Shown piece by piece: positions 1 through 11,373 of a stretch of 64,000 nt of DNA. Under the pieces are notes generated by a model that made no database searches, was not told where the DNA came from, and worked only from the letters and a program-made list of their open reading frames with translations. The stretch is from Taenia hydatigena (lineage: Eukaryota > Platyhelminthes > Cestoda > Cyclophyllidea > Taeniidae): assembly GCA_036345935.2 (NCBI GenBank), contig JADWOT020001282.1:310001-374000 (forward strand), in the 5' to 3' direction. A program made the position numbers and the translations under genes. Positions within the stretch are counted from its first letter, which is position 1, and every line of letters begins with the position of its first letter.

Positions 1-479
1 ACAAGCGTGTTAGAATAGAAGGTTTCAATTTGTTGAAGTGCTTTGTTGTGAAATGGTCCTGGGCCATCCTGTGTGAAGGCATGGTGATTGATGTGGAGAT
101 GTCGACCGAACCCACCATTAAGCTACGCCCCTTACCAAGACCACCACCGCGTCGGACACGTTGGCCCAAAGCCGGGTCATTGGCGTGCGTGAGTGCTGAT
201 ATGGGATTTTCGCATATAGACAGAGGAAAGGCCTCCACACTGGTTCAAATCCTACCTAATGCAGCGTACGGCTAGAAATGAAAATTTCCTGTCTTATTCC
301 ATGGCATTCCCCTTCGGACACAAGTCTACTTCCACGTGCTGTGGCACCCACTGTTGCCGAGACTCTCCCATACCACACCACACCACATGGCACCAGACCA
401 CACATCACAGTGCTGCGTAGTGCTTAATGCGCAGGAAGAAAGTGGCATTCAATAGGAGTGTCACTGGACCACTGAGCTA

Positions 480-834
480 CCCGAGTGGGTGAAATTGACA
501 GTAAGGGGAATGGGCGGAGCAGGAGTGGTGGTCGGTGGAATGGTGTTGTTGGGGCAGGCGTGAAGATGTGAGGGAGAGGGGGTGGTAGAGAGGGTGAACC
601 ATGAGGGGTGAGGGTGAGCACAGTGTTGCAATGTGGAGGGGATTGGCGATGTGCACAAGGCTGAGGTGAGTGGATGTGCAGCAGGTGGGAAGTGATGATG
701 TGGTGAGAGGGTGGTGGGTAGAGGAGGCGGAGGGCAAGCGGAGGGAGGAAGGGGTGAGGGGAGAGGGGGAAGGGAAGGGGGAGGAGGGTGAGGGAGGGCA
801 GGGGGGTGGAGGGAGTGGGGTGGGCGCGAGGCGT
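480..834 (+). other. G-rich tract upstream of tRNA-Ser
   Basis: The plus strand is dominated by G and purines, with many runs of three to six G, most densely at 700-820. It ends at the first base of the tRNA-Ser gene. The mirror copy is 5592-5946, C-rich on the plus strand. Many closely spaced G-runs make G-quadruplex or R-loop formation plausible, which is inference. Long open frames across this tract come from its composition and I do not call them genes. Confidence 0.7.
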
Positions 835-916
835 GACGCGGTGGCCGAGTGGTTAAGGCGATGGACTGCTAATCCATTGGGGTTTCCCCGCGTGAGTTCG
901 AATCTCACCTGCGTCG
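835..916 (+). tRNA. tRNA-Ser(GCU), left-arm copy
   Basis: This 82-nt gene has a seven-pair acceptor stem (GACGCGG with CTGCGTC, one G-U pair) followed by discriminator G. The A box reads TGGCCGAGTGG, the anticodon loop CTGCTAA contains GCT, and there is a long variable arm as expected for a class II serine tRNA. The T arm contains GAGTTCGAATCTC, with a good B box. It closely resembles known animal tRNA-Ser(GCU). No run of four T occurs in the next ~40 bases, so the usual Pol III terminator is missing. An identical copy lies on the opposite strand at 5510-5591. Confidence 0.98.
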
Positions 917-1072
917 GACCTTCTTTGCTACTATACCGCTATGCCGTTTATTGCACTTCAAGTGGCTTGCTATGCTTCGCTCCCACTGCCCTTGCTGTCA
1001 ATGGCCTCGCGTCTTGTGGGCCTGTGTGGTGGCGTGCCGGCTAGAAGACGACGTGCCAATGGCGTAAAGGAA

Positions 1073-1145
1073 TGCCGCGACCCGGGCTCGAACCGGGGAC
1101 ATTTAGATCTTCAGTCTAACGCTCTCCCAACTGAGCTATCACGGC
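1073..1145 (-). tRNA. tRNA-Phe(GAA), left-arm copy
   Basis: This 73-nt gene on the minus strand has acceptor stem GCCGTGA with TCGCGGC, discriminator A, A box TAGCTCAGTTGG, an anticodon loop with GAA, and B box GGTTCGAGCC. It converges on the tRNA-Ser gene about 160 bp away. Upstream on its own strand is G/T-rich DNA. It is the mirror of 5281-5353. Confidence 0.98.
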
Positions 1146-3165
1146 GACGCGCCGCGCTCCACACACCACACCTCACAATGCACACCACGCTCCACCATCC
1201 ACCACTTACTACACAACACCGCCTACATTGCCTACCACCCTCCTCACATGCGTGCTCCCCGTGTTCCCACCCTTCCTCCCCCTTTCTCCTATGCTATCGT
1301 GCACAGCGAAGAATCCCAATCTTCTCATTCACGAACGCCTGTCTGACAATCCCATCACGATCTGTGTGTGAGATCAATGCACCTTCAATGCACATGTCTC
1401 GGAGAGTTACTCTAGGCAATCAAAAGGCCCAACATCTGATAAATGCCCTCATCGTCTTAGGTTACTTCATTTAATTACAAGCTACAATCAGGCTTCAACA
1501 GTGCACCAGACGGCATCCCATCATTGAAACGTGAAATGAATTGAACAAAAGACCTCAACACGTTCTTGTTGGTCGACGCAACGGAGCCGTAAAGCCAATC
1601 AGCTTTAACTTGAGTCCATGCAGCAATGCAGTTTCAAGCTCACGACGAGCCAATACGCATGCAGTGTCGTTTGGAGTCGTCATGCCGCCATTCCACCGAT
1701 AAGGCTACCACCACGGGTGACTTACCTTAGCGTGAACTCGTCTTTGTCAAAACTTTGCGAGACGCACGACAACCCTAAATATTTTGGCAGAAACGTCAAG
1801 CACAGGTCGAGCATTGCTTAACCACGACCCGCTTCAGTTCTGTGACTCAACTGCTGCTTCCTTAATATTGTCAATCAATCTTGCTCACCAATTTGCCCTC
1901 AACCAGCCTGATTACAAACTCGATGTTGACTAGGAAGAAGGAAGCTTTTCATTTGCAGTATTTCGCTACTTCTAATGGGATTTATTGCGGTATTAAGCCT
2001 GAAAGAAACTGCCAATGAGCCGCTCCCAACATGAGACACTTCACTCTTCACTCTACACACTCGCCCACCCATCAGTAAATGCTCTGATTTGCACTAGAAC
2101 TGCCCCATTTTGGTGCTCTTTTGGTAATGCTGAGGTGTGCAATGTTGCTACTAGCCGCGCAGTACAGAAAACTGCTCTCAACCCAGAGGAATGTCCGTTC
2201 GATGCGAAGAGTACCTGCTTCGTGTGCTTTGCGATGATGTATGAGTGCACCTGACGCGGATGACGCACATGCAGAAGGCTAGTGCCTGAGTCATGACAGG
2301 TCGTCCCGTTGACTGGTGGGCAGGACGCATGTGTGGTCGCGTTGGCCTGTCCCCCACTAATCTTGGCAAATGAATGAAACAGTAACAGTAGTAAGGAAAG
2401 CCAAAGATGGCCTCAGTCTATCCCTTCGATGACTGCAAAGTGGACATTCTGCGTATTTTTGATGACTGTTTTGAATCCCTAAACCGGTTGCTGAATCGCC
2501 CACACCGATGCACCGCTTGAGCGTCGAACAGCGACCACAGGTTTTAGCGGTGCTCCTTCCCGTGAAGGGTGAAGAGAGGAACGCAAAGCAGGGAGCACAA
2601 CCACACGACTGACGGCAACGCCAATGTGCTGCGGAAAGATAGGTAGTAGGTAGGCTCTTCAAAGGGATGCCCGAAGGCTCCCCACTGGCAAAAACTATGC
2701 ACCCGAGCGAACCCGATTAGAGTCCGTCGCAGGCTTCAACACAGCGGAGTGCAATGCTGAGCCTCCACCTGGGGTCAGAGCCTTGCTGATCACCCTGAAC
2801 CCGGCGCCAGGTAAGTTTGATGTGTTGCCACTCGCACCAAACCCCCTCTGAGACTACAGCTTGCGCCTTCTACCTCACTTTGCCAAAACTGAGCATCACC
2901 TCACACTTCCGCTACTTTGCGCATTCCTACACTCATGCACTTGCTCCTTCTTGCGCCAATTCACACCATCATCTGCATCTCCCCTCCTTCTTCTCACGCA
3001 CCTACCCGTTGTCTACGCAAACCTACTTTCCCACTTCAGTAGTACCTTCTGTCTCGCCTCCTGTGTGTCTCGCGTGTCAAGTGCCACGTCATGTTGAAGT
3101 GCCTGTAACAAGGCGGTGCATAGAGAATGATGAAAACGCGTTCCACGGGCCGACACACAACTCAT

Positions 3166-3260
3166 CGACATCCCTATGCACCCTTTTAGGCATCGCCTTT
3201 TGACAAATGTAGCTACTGACGAAAACGGAGGCAACAGAGGATGTCGAGTTTCGTGAATCT
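3166..3260. other. Palindrome spacer
   Basis: This 95-bp stretch has no full mirror image. A 9-bp inverted pair, TCGACATCC ending at 3173 and GGATGTCGA at 3239-3247, lies at its edges offset by 14 bp. The right arm therefore looks as if it has a 14-bp insertion, or the left arm a deletion, before the symmetry ends. Short inverted homology at the centre is what fold-back repair or a chimeric fold-back read can leave behind. Confidence 0.85.
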
Positions 3261-5280
3261 ATGAGTTGTGTGTCGGCCCGTGGAACGCGTTTTCATCATT
3301 CTCTATGCACCGCCTTGTTACAGGCACTTCAACATGACGTGGCACTTGACACGCGAGACACACAGGAGGCGAGACAGAAGGTACTACTGAAGTGGGAAAG
3401 TAGGTTTGCGTAGACAACGGGTAGGTGCGTGAGAAGAAGGAGGGGAGATGCAGATGATGGTGTGAATTGGCGCAAGAAGGAGCAAGTGCATGAGTGTAGG
3501 AATGCGCAAAGTAGCGGAAGTGTGAGGTGATGCTCAGTTTTGGCAAAGTGAGGTAGAAGGCGCAAGCTGTAGTCTCAGAGGGGGTTTGGTGCGAGTGGCA
3601 ACACATCAAACTTACCTGGCGCCGGGTTCAGGGTGATCAGCAAGGCTCTGACCCCAGGTGGAGGCTCAGCATTGCACTCCGCTGTGTTGAAGCCTGCGAC
3701 GGACTCTAATCGGGTTCGCTCGGGTGCATAGTTTTTGCCAGTGGGGAGCCTTCGGGCATCCCTTTGAAGAGCCTACCTACTACCTATCTTTCCGCAGCAC
3801 ATTGGCGTTGCCGTCAGTCGTGTGGTTGTGCTCCCTGCTTTGCGTCCCTCTCTTCACCCTTCACGGGAAGGAGCACCGCTAAAACCTGTGGTCGCTGTTC
3901 GACGCTCAAGCGGTGCATCGGTGTGGGCGATTCAGCAACCGGTTTAGGGATTCAAAACAGTCATCAAAAATACGCAGAATGTCCACTTTGCAGTCATCGA
4001 AGGGATAGACTGAGGCCATCTTTGGCTTTCCTTACTACTGTTACTGTTTCATTCATTTGCCAAGATTAGTGGGGGACAGGCCAACGCGACCACACATGCG
4101 TCCTGCCCACCAGTCAACGGGACGACCTGTCATGACTCAGGCACTAGCCTTCTGCATGTGCGTCATCCGCGTCAGGTGCACTCATACATCATCGCAAAGC
4201 ACACGAAGCAGGTACTCTTCGCATCGAACGGACATTCCTCTGGGTTGAGAGCAGTGTTCTGTACTGCGCGGCTAGTAGCAACATTGCACACCTCAGCATT
4301 ACCAAAAGAGCACCAAAATGGGGCAGTTCTAGTGCAAATCAGAGCATTTACTGATGGGTGGGCGAGTGTGTAGAGTGAAGAGTGAAGTGTCTCATGTTGG
4401 GAGCGGCTCATTGGCAGTTTCTTTCAGGCTTAATACCGCAATAAATCCCATTAGAAGTAGCGAAATACTGCAAATGAAAAGCTTCCTTCTTCCTAGTCAA
4501 CATCGAGTTTGTAATCAGGCTGGTTGAGGGCAAATTGGTGAGCAAGATTGATTGACAATATTAAGGAAGCAGCAGTTGAGTCACAGAACTGAAGCGGGTC
4601 GTGGTTAAGCAATGCTCGACCTGTGCTTGACGTTTCTGCCAAAATATTTAGGGTTGTCGTGCGTCTCGCAAAGTTTTGACAAAGACGAGTTCACGCTAAG
4701 GTAAGTCACCCGTGGTGGTAGCCTTATCGGTGGAATGGCGGCATGACGACTCCAAACGACACTGCATGCGTATTGGCTCGTCGTGAGCTTGAAACTGCAT
4801 TGCTGCATGGACTCAAGTTAAAGCTGATTGGCTTTACGGCTCCGTTGCGTCGACCAACAAGAACGTGTTGAGGTCTTTTGTTCAATTCATTTCACGTTTC
4901 AATGATGGGATGCCGTCTGGTGCACTGTTGAAGCCTGATTGTAGCTTGTAATTAAATGAAGTAACCTAAGACGATGAGGGCATTTATCAGATGTTGGGCC
5001 TTTTGATTGCCTAGAGTAACTCTCCGAGACATGTGCATTGAAGGTGCATTGATCTCACACACAGATCGTGATGGGATTGTCAGACAGGCGTTCGTGAATG
5101 AGAAGATTGGGATTCTTCGCTGTGCACGATAGCATAGGAGAAAGGGGGAGGAAGGGTGGGAACACGGGGAGCACGCATGTGAGGAGGGTGGTAGGCAATG
5201 TAGGCGGTGTTGTGTAGTAAGTGGTGGATGGTGGAGCGTGGTGTGCATTGTGAGGTGTGGTGTGTGGAGCGCGGCGCGTC

Positions 5281-5353
5281 GCCGTGATAGCTCAGTTGGG
5301 AGAGCGTTAGACTGAAGATCTAAATGTCCCCGGTTCGAGCCCGGGTCGCGGCA
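5281..5353 (+). tRNA. tRNA-Phe(GAA), right-arm copy
   Basis: The sequence is identical to the mirror gene at 1073-1145. All arms pair: acceptor GCCGTGA with TCGCGGC including one U-G pair, anticodon GAA, and T arm CCCGG with CCGGG. Bases 5131-5280 upstream are G/T-rich on this strand. No T4 terminator is seen shortly downstream. Confidence 0.98.
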
Positions 5354-5509
5354 TTCCTTTACGCCATTGGCACGTCGTCTTCTAGCCGGCACGCCACCAC
5401 ACAGGCCCACAAGACGCGAGGCCATTGACAGCAAGGGCAGTGGGAGCGAAGCATAGCAAGCCACTTGAAGTGCAATAAACGGCATAGCGGTATAGTAGCA
5501 AAGAAGGTC

Positions 5510-5591
5510 CGACGCAGGTGAGATTCGAACTCACGCGGGGAAACCCCAATGGATTAGCAGTCCATCGCCTTAACCACTCGGCCACCGCGTC
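5510..5591 (-). tRNA. tRNA-Ser(GCU), right-arm copy
   Basis: This is the mirror of 835-916 with the same sequence, anticodon GCU and long variable arm. On the plus strand it is preceded by the tRNA-Phe gene and followed by the C-rich complement of the G-rich tract. Confidence 0.98.
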
Positions 5592-6425
5592 ACGCCTCGC
5601 GCCCACCCCACTCCCTCCACCCCCCTGCCCTCCCTCACCCTCCTCCCCCTTCCCTTCCCCCTCTCCCCTCACCCCTTCCTCCCTCCGCTTGCCCTCCGCC
5701 TCCTCTACCCACCACCCTCTCACCACATCATCACTTCCCACCTGCTGCACATCCACTCACCTCAGCCTTGTGCACATCGCCAATCCCCTCCACATTGCAA
5801 CACTGTGCTCACCCTCACCCCTCATGGTTCACCCTCTCTACCACCCCCTCTCCCTCACATCTTCACGCCTGCCCCAACAACACCATTCCACCGACCACCA
5901 CTCCTGCTCCGCCCATTCCCCTTACTGTCAATTTCACCCACTCGGGTAGCTCAGTGGTCCAGTGACACTCCTATTGAATGCCACTTTCTTCCTGCGCATT
6001 AAGCACTACGCAGCACTGTGATGTGTGGTCTGGTGCCATGTGGTGTGGTGTGGTATGGGAGAGTCTCGGCAACAGTGGGTGCCACAGCACGTGGAAGTAG
6101 ACTTGTGTCCGAAGGGGAATGCCATGGAATAAGACAGGAAATTTTCATTTCTAGCCGTACGCTGCATTAGGTAGGATTTGAACCAGTGTGGAGGCCTTTC
6201 CTCTGTCTATATGCGAAAATCCCATATCAGCACTCACGCACGCCAATGACCCGGCTTTGGGCCAACGTGTCCGACGCGGTGGTGGTCTTGGTAAGGGGCG
6301 TAGCTTAATGGTGGGTTCGGTCGACATCTCCACATCAATCACCATGCCTTCACACAGGATGGCCCAGGACCATTTCACAACAAGGCACTCCAACAAATTG
6401 AAACCTTCTATTCTAACACGCTTGT

Positions 6426-8510
6426 CAGACAAGTCGTGCCAACTAAGTGATGCATGCGGAAAAAAGCATTTGGAAACACGAAATTGGGTGGGACGATTTC
6501 AAACGATGATCAATACACCTTGATAAACTATCGGTAAGAGCGCCATATGGATTGAACTTCTTATCGCTAGTTCCTCTTCGAACACTAGAGCCTCGGTAAA
6601 ATGGAAATGGCAGTGGCTCCTGTCTACAAATCAAAGCTGCATTTGAGGTGGTTGTAAAAACACTTAAGGCGCTTCTCAGTTTTACACAAAATAATGGTGC
6701 CGCGGAATAAACAGTAAATACCATGCTATTTCGTTTCTACTCGCCTTATTCAGGCCTCCTATTAGAGGGTTGCCAAAGTGCAATTGAACCGCATACCCTG
6801 TATCCTAGGCAGAGCCATTTTAAAGTGAGGCACCATTTGCTCTGAAAGGATGCACAAGTATTCACTCATCTGTGCATGGCTACTTCTATGCGAAACACGT
6901 ACCAATGCCGGTAAAAAGACGCCATCCTTATCGGCCCGATGAAGTGACTGTCAACCGGAAGTACAGAATGCTGGTGGTGGTGGTGGTGTTTGCCCCGCTC
7001 GCTTACCAAATGCCGAGGTAATATTACGCCAGTCTGTACCTGACAATTAAAACCTAATGCGCAAAACTCAGATGACACCGACGCCAGGTCACTGTGATGT
7101 TGCTGTAAGGAAGTCCCGAGGCAATGAAATCAAACTTAAGGAAAAGGAATAGCCTTAAGTTTAATAAAACCTGCTTTTATTATAAATAAAAGCTAGTCGT
7201 TATTAAAGGAACACAGCAGTTCAAAATGAAACCGCTATTATCATCCAGCGAAGGGATGCATAAGTCTATCCAGACATGCAAGTTTCATCTCGACCATTAT
7301 TTTAAGCAAGTAGGTGCTTATTTATCATTTTCCACGATGCATCATCAGCGTGAAAATGCCACTCTCTGATGCGTCGATTACTTCAATTTGTTCACGCATG
7401 CCACTGAATTCTTTTCAATAGCAAGTAGTTCGTGAAACACAGTAGTGTGGCTGGCGAGAAGGCGTGCGATTACACTGGCGGTCTTCATTTCGTCATCGAT
7501 TTGCCTTTCAACATAGCACGTGGTCGCATGGCAGCTTATTCGTTTAAACTCTAGCAAATGCGGAGCCCGTTGCAATGATCACAACATGGAGTACAAATAC
7601 TATGGGGAAGACTGGCGTGATGCGGTGAAGTCAACATGTGAATGACAAACACTATCCAGCTTGACAAATGTTCTAATGGATGAAGGCTCGTCTTCTCTGC
7701 TGCTGCCCAAATGCCTTCTTCCTTGCACTGGTGGATGACGCACCTCTGGTGCTGGCCCCCCTGTTTTGGCGTAGTAGGAGTGGGACGAGGAAGAGATGGA
7801 GGAGGAGGAGGAGGAGGAGGGGGCGGTTTAGGTGATTATGAGGATATAATGGTTACCAAGACAGCGCGTTTGGGACCTGAGCAGGTCGTCGCGAGGACGT
7901 TGATGCATCCAATCACAGGATCTATTATGAGCCTAAGGTTACCTGACTGAGTAAGACTGGTTAGTACACACATTGTTCTTTTACCATTGTAGAGGTTTCT
8001 GAGGTGATCGTCACGATGCATTGCATTAATTCATTCCAACCCTAGCAATGAGTTGAGTTAGTATTGTTGTCAACGATTGCGTGCAAGACTTGATATGACG
8101 TCTCTGTGAGAGAAACCTCTCGAAAACTGGTATTTCCAAGTTGCTGTACGAAATTAATTAAAAAAGGGAAATTCAAAATTTAGTGGAGGAGCAAAAAAAC
8201 AAATCAAACACATAATTAGCAAAACGACACATTAAAGTTGAAAAGGTGGTTGGGATAGGCGGCAACAATGCAGAAACTAAAAAGCGACGACTTTCTGTTC
8301 GCAAATTATGCGTTATTCCCAAACCCAAGGCAGTATCCATGCCTATGTAACAAAAATGGCATGCAATGAACTGATTTAAAGCCAACTTTATCGCATTCTA
8401 TAAAAAAGAATAATCATGCAAAAAGTTATAAAATATTAATTAGAACTTTAGGAAAAAGGGAAAACAATGAAAGCAGAGGAGTATAGATTGTAAAGACAAC
8501 TAATGCAAGC
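6426..8510. other. No gene seen; simple repeats
   Basis: After the palindrome the DNA becomes AT-richer and apparently unique. A short GGT microsatellite lies near 6971-6988 and a (GGA)n run at about 7798-7822. Open frames are short, and I see none that look conserved. Confidence 0.6.
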
Positions 8511-9125
8511 GTGGATTGGAGTATCACTGCAGGCGTGAGTGAGACGCCACCTAGAGGTGGCTCATTTTGTATCTGCTGCCACAGGTCTGCTGGCTTGCTG
8601 GCATTGCGGGCTACCGGTCGCGGTGGTGGCGGATGGACACTAATGAATCGATTGGTAGGTAGCGATGGAAGAAGACGAATGGATCGGTCGGTTGATAGGT
8701 GGACCGCTTGTCGGGCATTAAAGAGTGGGTGGTTGGATGGATGGGTAAGCGGAAAAGGTGGTTGGTGGTTGGTAGTTGAGAGGGTATGAATGCGAGTGCA
8801 TTTGCTGGGGGGGGGGGGAGGGAGGAGGGCGTGTTTGGTGTGAGTAGTGATGGCGTGGGAAGGCAGAAAAGGGTAGCGCGGACGCATGGCACGTGGAGGT
8901 CAGAGATGGATTGTGGTGGAATAGAGGGGGAGGGGGAGGTGATTGCATTGGACGGCGTAGCATTGCGTTGGGCTGGGCTCCGAGGCGATGGATGGTCGGC
9001 TGGCTGGCTGGCTGATTGGCTGGGTGGTTGAGTGAGTGGAGGAGTGGAGGGAGGTAGTGAGATGAAGAAACAACGAGGGGGGAAATGAGTAGAGGGCAAG
9101 AAGAGGAGGAGGAGGGGAGGTAAAA
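8511..9125 (+). other. G-rich tract upstream of tRNA-Pro
   Basis: The plus strand is strongly G-over-C. It has a run of 12 G at 8807-8818, GGCT-type repeats near 8998-9022, and many GGAGG and GGTGG motifs. It ends about 15 bp before the tRNA-Pro gene. As at the tRNA-Ser gene, overlapping open frames on both strands are explained by composition. Confidence 0.65.
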
Positions 9126-9139
9126 AAGTGAGAGTAATT

Positions 9140-9211
9140 GGCCTGGTGGTCTAGGGGTATGATACTCGCTTAGGGTGCGAGTGGTCCCGGGTTTAAATCC
9201 CGGTCAGGCTT
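9140..9211 (+). tRNA. tRNA-Pro(AGG)
   Basis: This 72-nt gene has acceptor GGCCTGG with TCAGGCT (two G-U pairs), a D arm containing GGTCTAGGGGTATGAT as in animal proline tRNAs, an anticodon loop TTAGGGT with anticodon AGG, and T arm CCGGG/CCCGG around TTTAAAT. The T loop reads TTTAAAT where TTCAAAT is usual, a small deviation in the B box. No T4 run follows within 30 bp. It is the only tRNA gene outside the palindrome. Confidence 0.96.
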
Positions 9212-10947
9212 TGACGCAGTTGCTGTCCCTGCCGCCCCTTTCCTCGGTCTGCCACCGCTGGGTGGTCCAGCTCTGACGCCAGAGCGGTGATACTTCATTA
9301 CTTACAATGTGTTCGCTTTTACTCATCGGCTCTCGTTTGCATAGCCTTTGCTCTTCATCCTGCTGGTGCGCCATTCCCTCCATTTCACCTTGCACATGTG
9401 GACGCGTTTGTGTGGCGACTCCAAGCATGCGTAGATCAGTGTCGCCCTCTGATTCCTTCTTTAGCAATGCTCGGTGAGGGAGGAACCTGAGCTGAAATAG
9501 AAGCGTTGGCGGGGCCACGAAAAGCTGGACAGTATGTGGTGTTATTTTTTCTTGGATATAGCGGCAATAAGTGCAAAATAGACAACTAAAGAATTTATTC
9601 TGGTGGGATTATAGTCTCTCCGTCATCGGCGTGCACATGGGGATTGACTTGTTACAGGAACAGTCTGTCAAACAAGGAACCGAGTACGCGAGAATCCAAT
9701 GTATGCCAACGAGATGGACTGCTGTTGGCGCATCCTTCTTCCTTAACCAAAGTGCAATGTGTTTTACATCTGTTGCTGTACCACGGTTCACTTTAGTCCA
9801 CCTGATCGCTTGTGATAGACTAAATTCGAAATGAAGGCATCTGTTCTTGGTGGCTTAATGTCTGGTAATCTTGTAAGCATTACCAAGTTACGCCAAGTGC
9901 CAACTTCACCTTTGCTTTATGCTTGATTTGATTGCAATTCATGAGCTATTCTTGCTCTTTATCTGCAGCGCGTTTTATAATTGATGCATAGTAAGAGTTG
10001 CATTACTCATGCTGTTCCAATATGCATGCTGGTAGAACGTATTGTACCTATTGAGTGCTTCACATTCTGATTATGCATTGGCTATTAAATTGCTATTTAG
10101 AAACTCCAAATTTATTGCAGGTTTGGCTTTGATTTGAGACCTGAAACTGTTTGTCTAAAGGAATGCATTGGACTTTTGCGCATGACGACCAAGTCATCCG
10201 ATTTTATAGGTGCAAATTTAATTAATCTTGCTTCGACAGGACCTTAACTGCGTAATTTAAAACGAGTTGCAGGTAATATTTGCGTCGTAATTAGGACTTT
10301 GTTGGAGAATCACCAAATGAATGGCAACGGAAGAACATGCGCTGCATAATCGACCATCTCAAGTGATGGCTGCAATATGTTCCGCTTATTATTTCTGTTA
10401 GTCTTAACTTTACCAATGCGTTTGTTCCCGATTAGGAAGAGGTGCATTTTCTGGCTGCCTCTTTTGATGAAGCAAGCGTGACTTGCTTAGAACTTGCTCA
10501 TAAGCGCACCCATGAATTAGCCCATCTCATGACTCCAATCGCTCCAACTATCGTCTCAATTCATGGCACACCAAGGACAAAACTAATCGTCAACATCCTA
10601 ACAAGCAACAATTATAAACAATTTTCCACCGCTGCGTGATTTGAACAAGTCATTCTTTCCTTTCGAAATGCCCTGCTATGACGTTGTAAGCTCTATAAGG
10701 CCCTATGCAATCCACATATTTTCAGACCATGCAGCTGGCTTTGGCAAATGTAGCGTTCGTTCTCACCTCTATGCAACCCAATTTTTATAACACTTTGGCC
10801 AAACCTGGTCTTTACGCAAAAGCTAAAACATTATTAGCCGCCTCTTTGCAAAGCAAATAAAGGCAACAAGGCAGCAACGCACGTGGCATTAAATGAGAGA
10901 GCTCTACATACCTCGAATTGTGTACATGGGAATCACTTCAATGCTGC
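9212..10947. other. No feature supported
   Basis: The first ~280 bp are moderately GC-rich flank of the tRNA gene. The rest is AT-rich with short open frames only. I see no recognisable motif. Confidence 0.5.
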
Positions 10948-11373
10948 ATGGCTGCAAGGAGAGAGGGAACAGCAATTAGACAGTTAGTGCAATTGCGTAC
11001 TAAAGCGTTAAGCTACACAGAAGAAGGAAGTTCCTGCTTAAGTGAGATTCTTACGATGGATTACTTTAGAGGACGAAAGCAATACGCGCGATATTCTGAA
11101 ATAAAATTTATTCGGATGGAAGATTTTATCCATCACGAGTTAAAGATGGAGCCTTTGTGCAAAGGAGCACTCGATTATTCTTACTTTGGTGCTAGGACGA
11201 AACGTAGTGGAGGAGTACGTGAGACGAACTGGGATATCGCACCAGAACCTATTGCCTTCGTGTTTTTCCACCTTAGCCGAACACTCTTGATGGAAGAGAT
11301 CTGGAGGCACCATGTCCCTCTCCAAATTTTCCAACCTCGAGTGGCACACAGTCAAGGCAACTTGAGTCGCTAA
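10948..11373 (+). CDS. Hypothetical open frame, 141 codons
   Basis: This is one of the longest uninterrupted frames outside the palindrome and the gap. It starts at an ATG (MAARREGTAI) and ends in QGNLSR. The product is charged, with no signal peptide, membrane segment or family motif that I can recognise. The frame is open about ten codons upstream of the ATG as well. No convincing splice site was found at either edge. A chance frame of this size is possible in 64 kb, so this is a candidate only. Confidence 0.25.
   Translation: MAARREGTAIRQLVQLRTKALSYTEEGSSCLSEILTMDYFRGRKQYARYSEIKFIRMEDFIHHELKMEPLCKGALDYSYFGARTKRSGGVRETNWDIAPEPIAFVFFHLSRTLLMEEIWRHHVPLQIFQPRVAHSQGNLSR

Larger units (their letters stand above)
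1..3165 (+). repeat. Left arm of a 3.2-kb palindrome
   Basis: Base n of this arm is complementary to base 6426-n of the right arm over the whole length, with no net insertion or deletion. I found four substitutions, at 36, 42, 2170 and 2580; two are near the outer edge. I compared mainly translated stretches and several non-coding blocks, so a few more may exist. The arm reaches the first base of the window, so its true outer end is unknown. It carries a tRNA-Ser gene, a tRNA-Phe gene and a long G-rich tract. I see no convincing protein gene: the open frames of 60-177 codons run through the tRNA genes and low-complexity DNA. Confidence 0.97.
3261..6425 (-). repeat. Right arm of a 3.2-kb palindrome
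   Basis: This is the reverse complement of 1-3165, with mirrored coordinates summing to 6426. Because the window starts inside the left arm, similarity beyond 6425 cannot be tested. Unique sequence seems to follow from about 6426. The arm holds the second copies of the tRNA-Phe gene (+) and the tRNA-Ser gene (-). Confidence 0.97.

Noticed and set aside
242..262. B-box-like GGTTCAAATCC in the left arm and a tRNA-5'-end-like GGGGCGTAGCTTAATGGT at 6296 in the right arm
   Set aside because: They belong to opposite strands of the same arm sequence and cannot form one tRNA.
477..1474. Open frames of 124-177 codons in the palindrome arms, and their mirrors at 4952-5949
   Set aside because: They run through the tRNA-Ser or tRNA-Phe genes and the G/C-skewed tracts. 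Composition explains their length and low-complexity products.
5941..5990. tRNA-like A box (GGTAGCTCAGTGGTC)
   Set aside because: No anticodon stem and no B box follow. Only the D-arm part resembles a tRNA.
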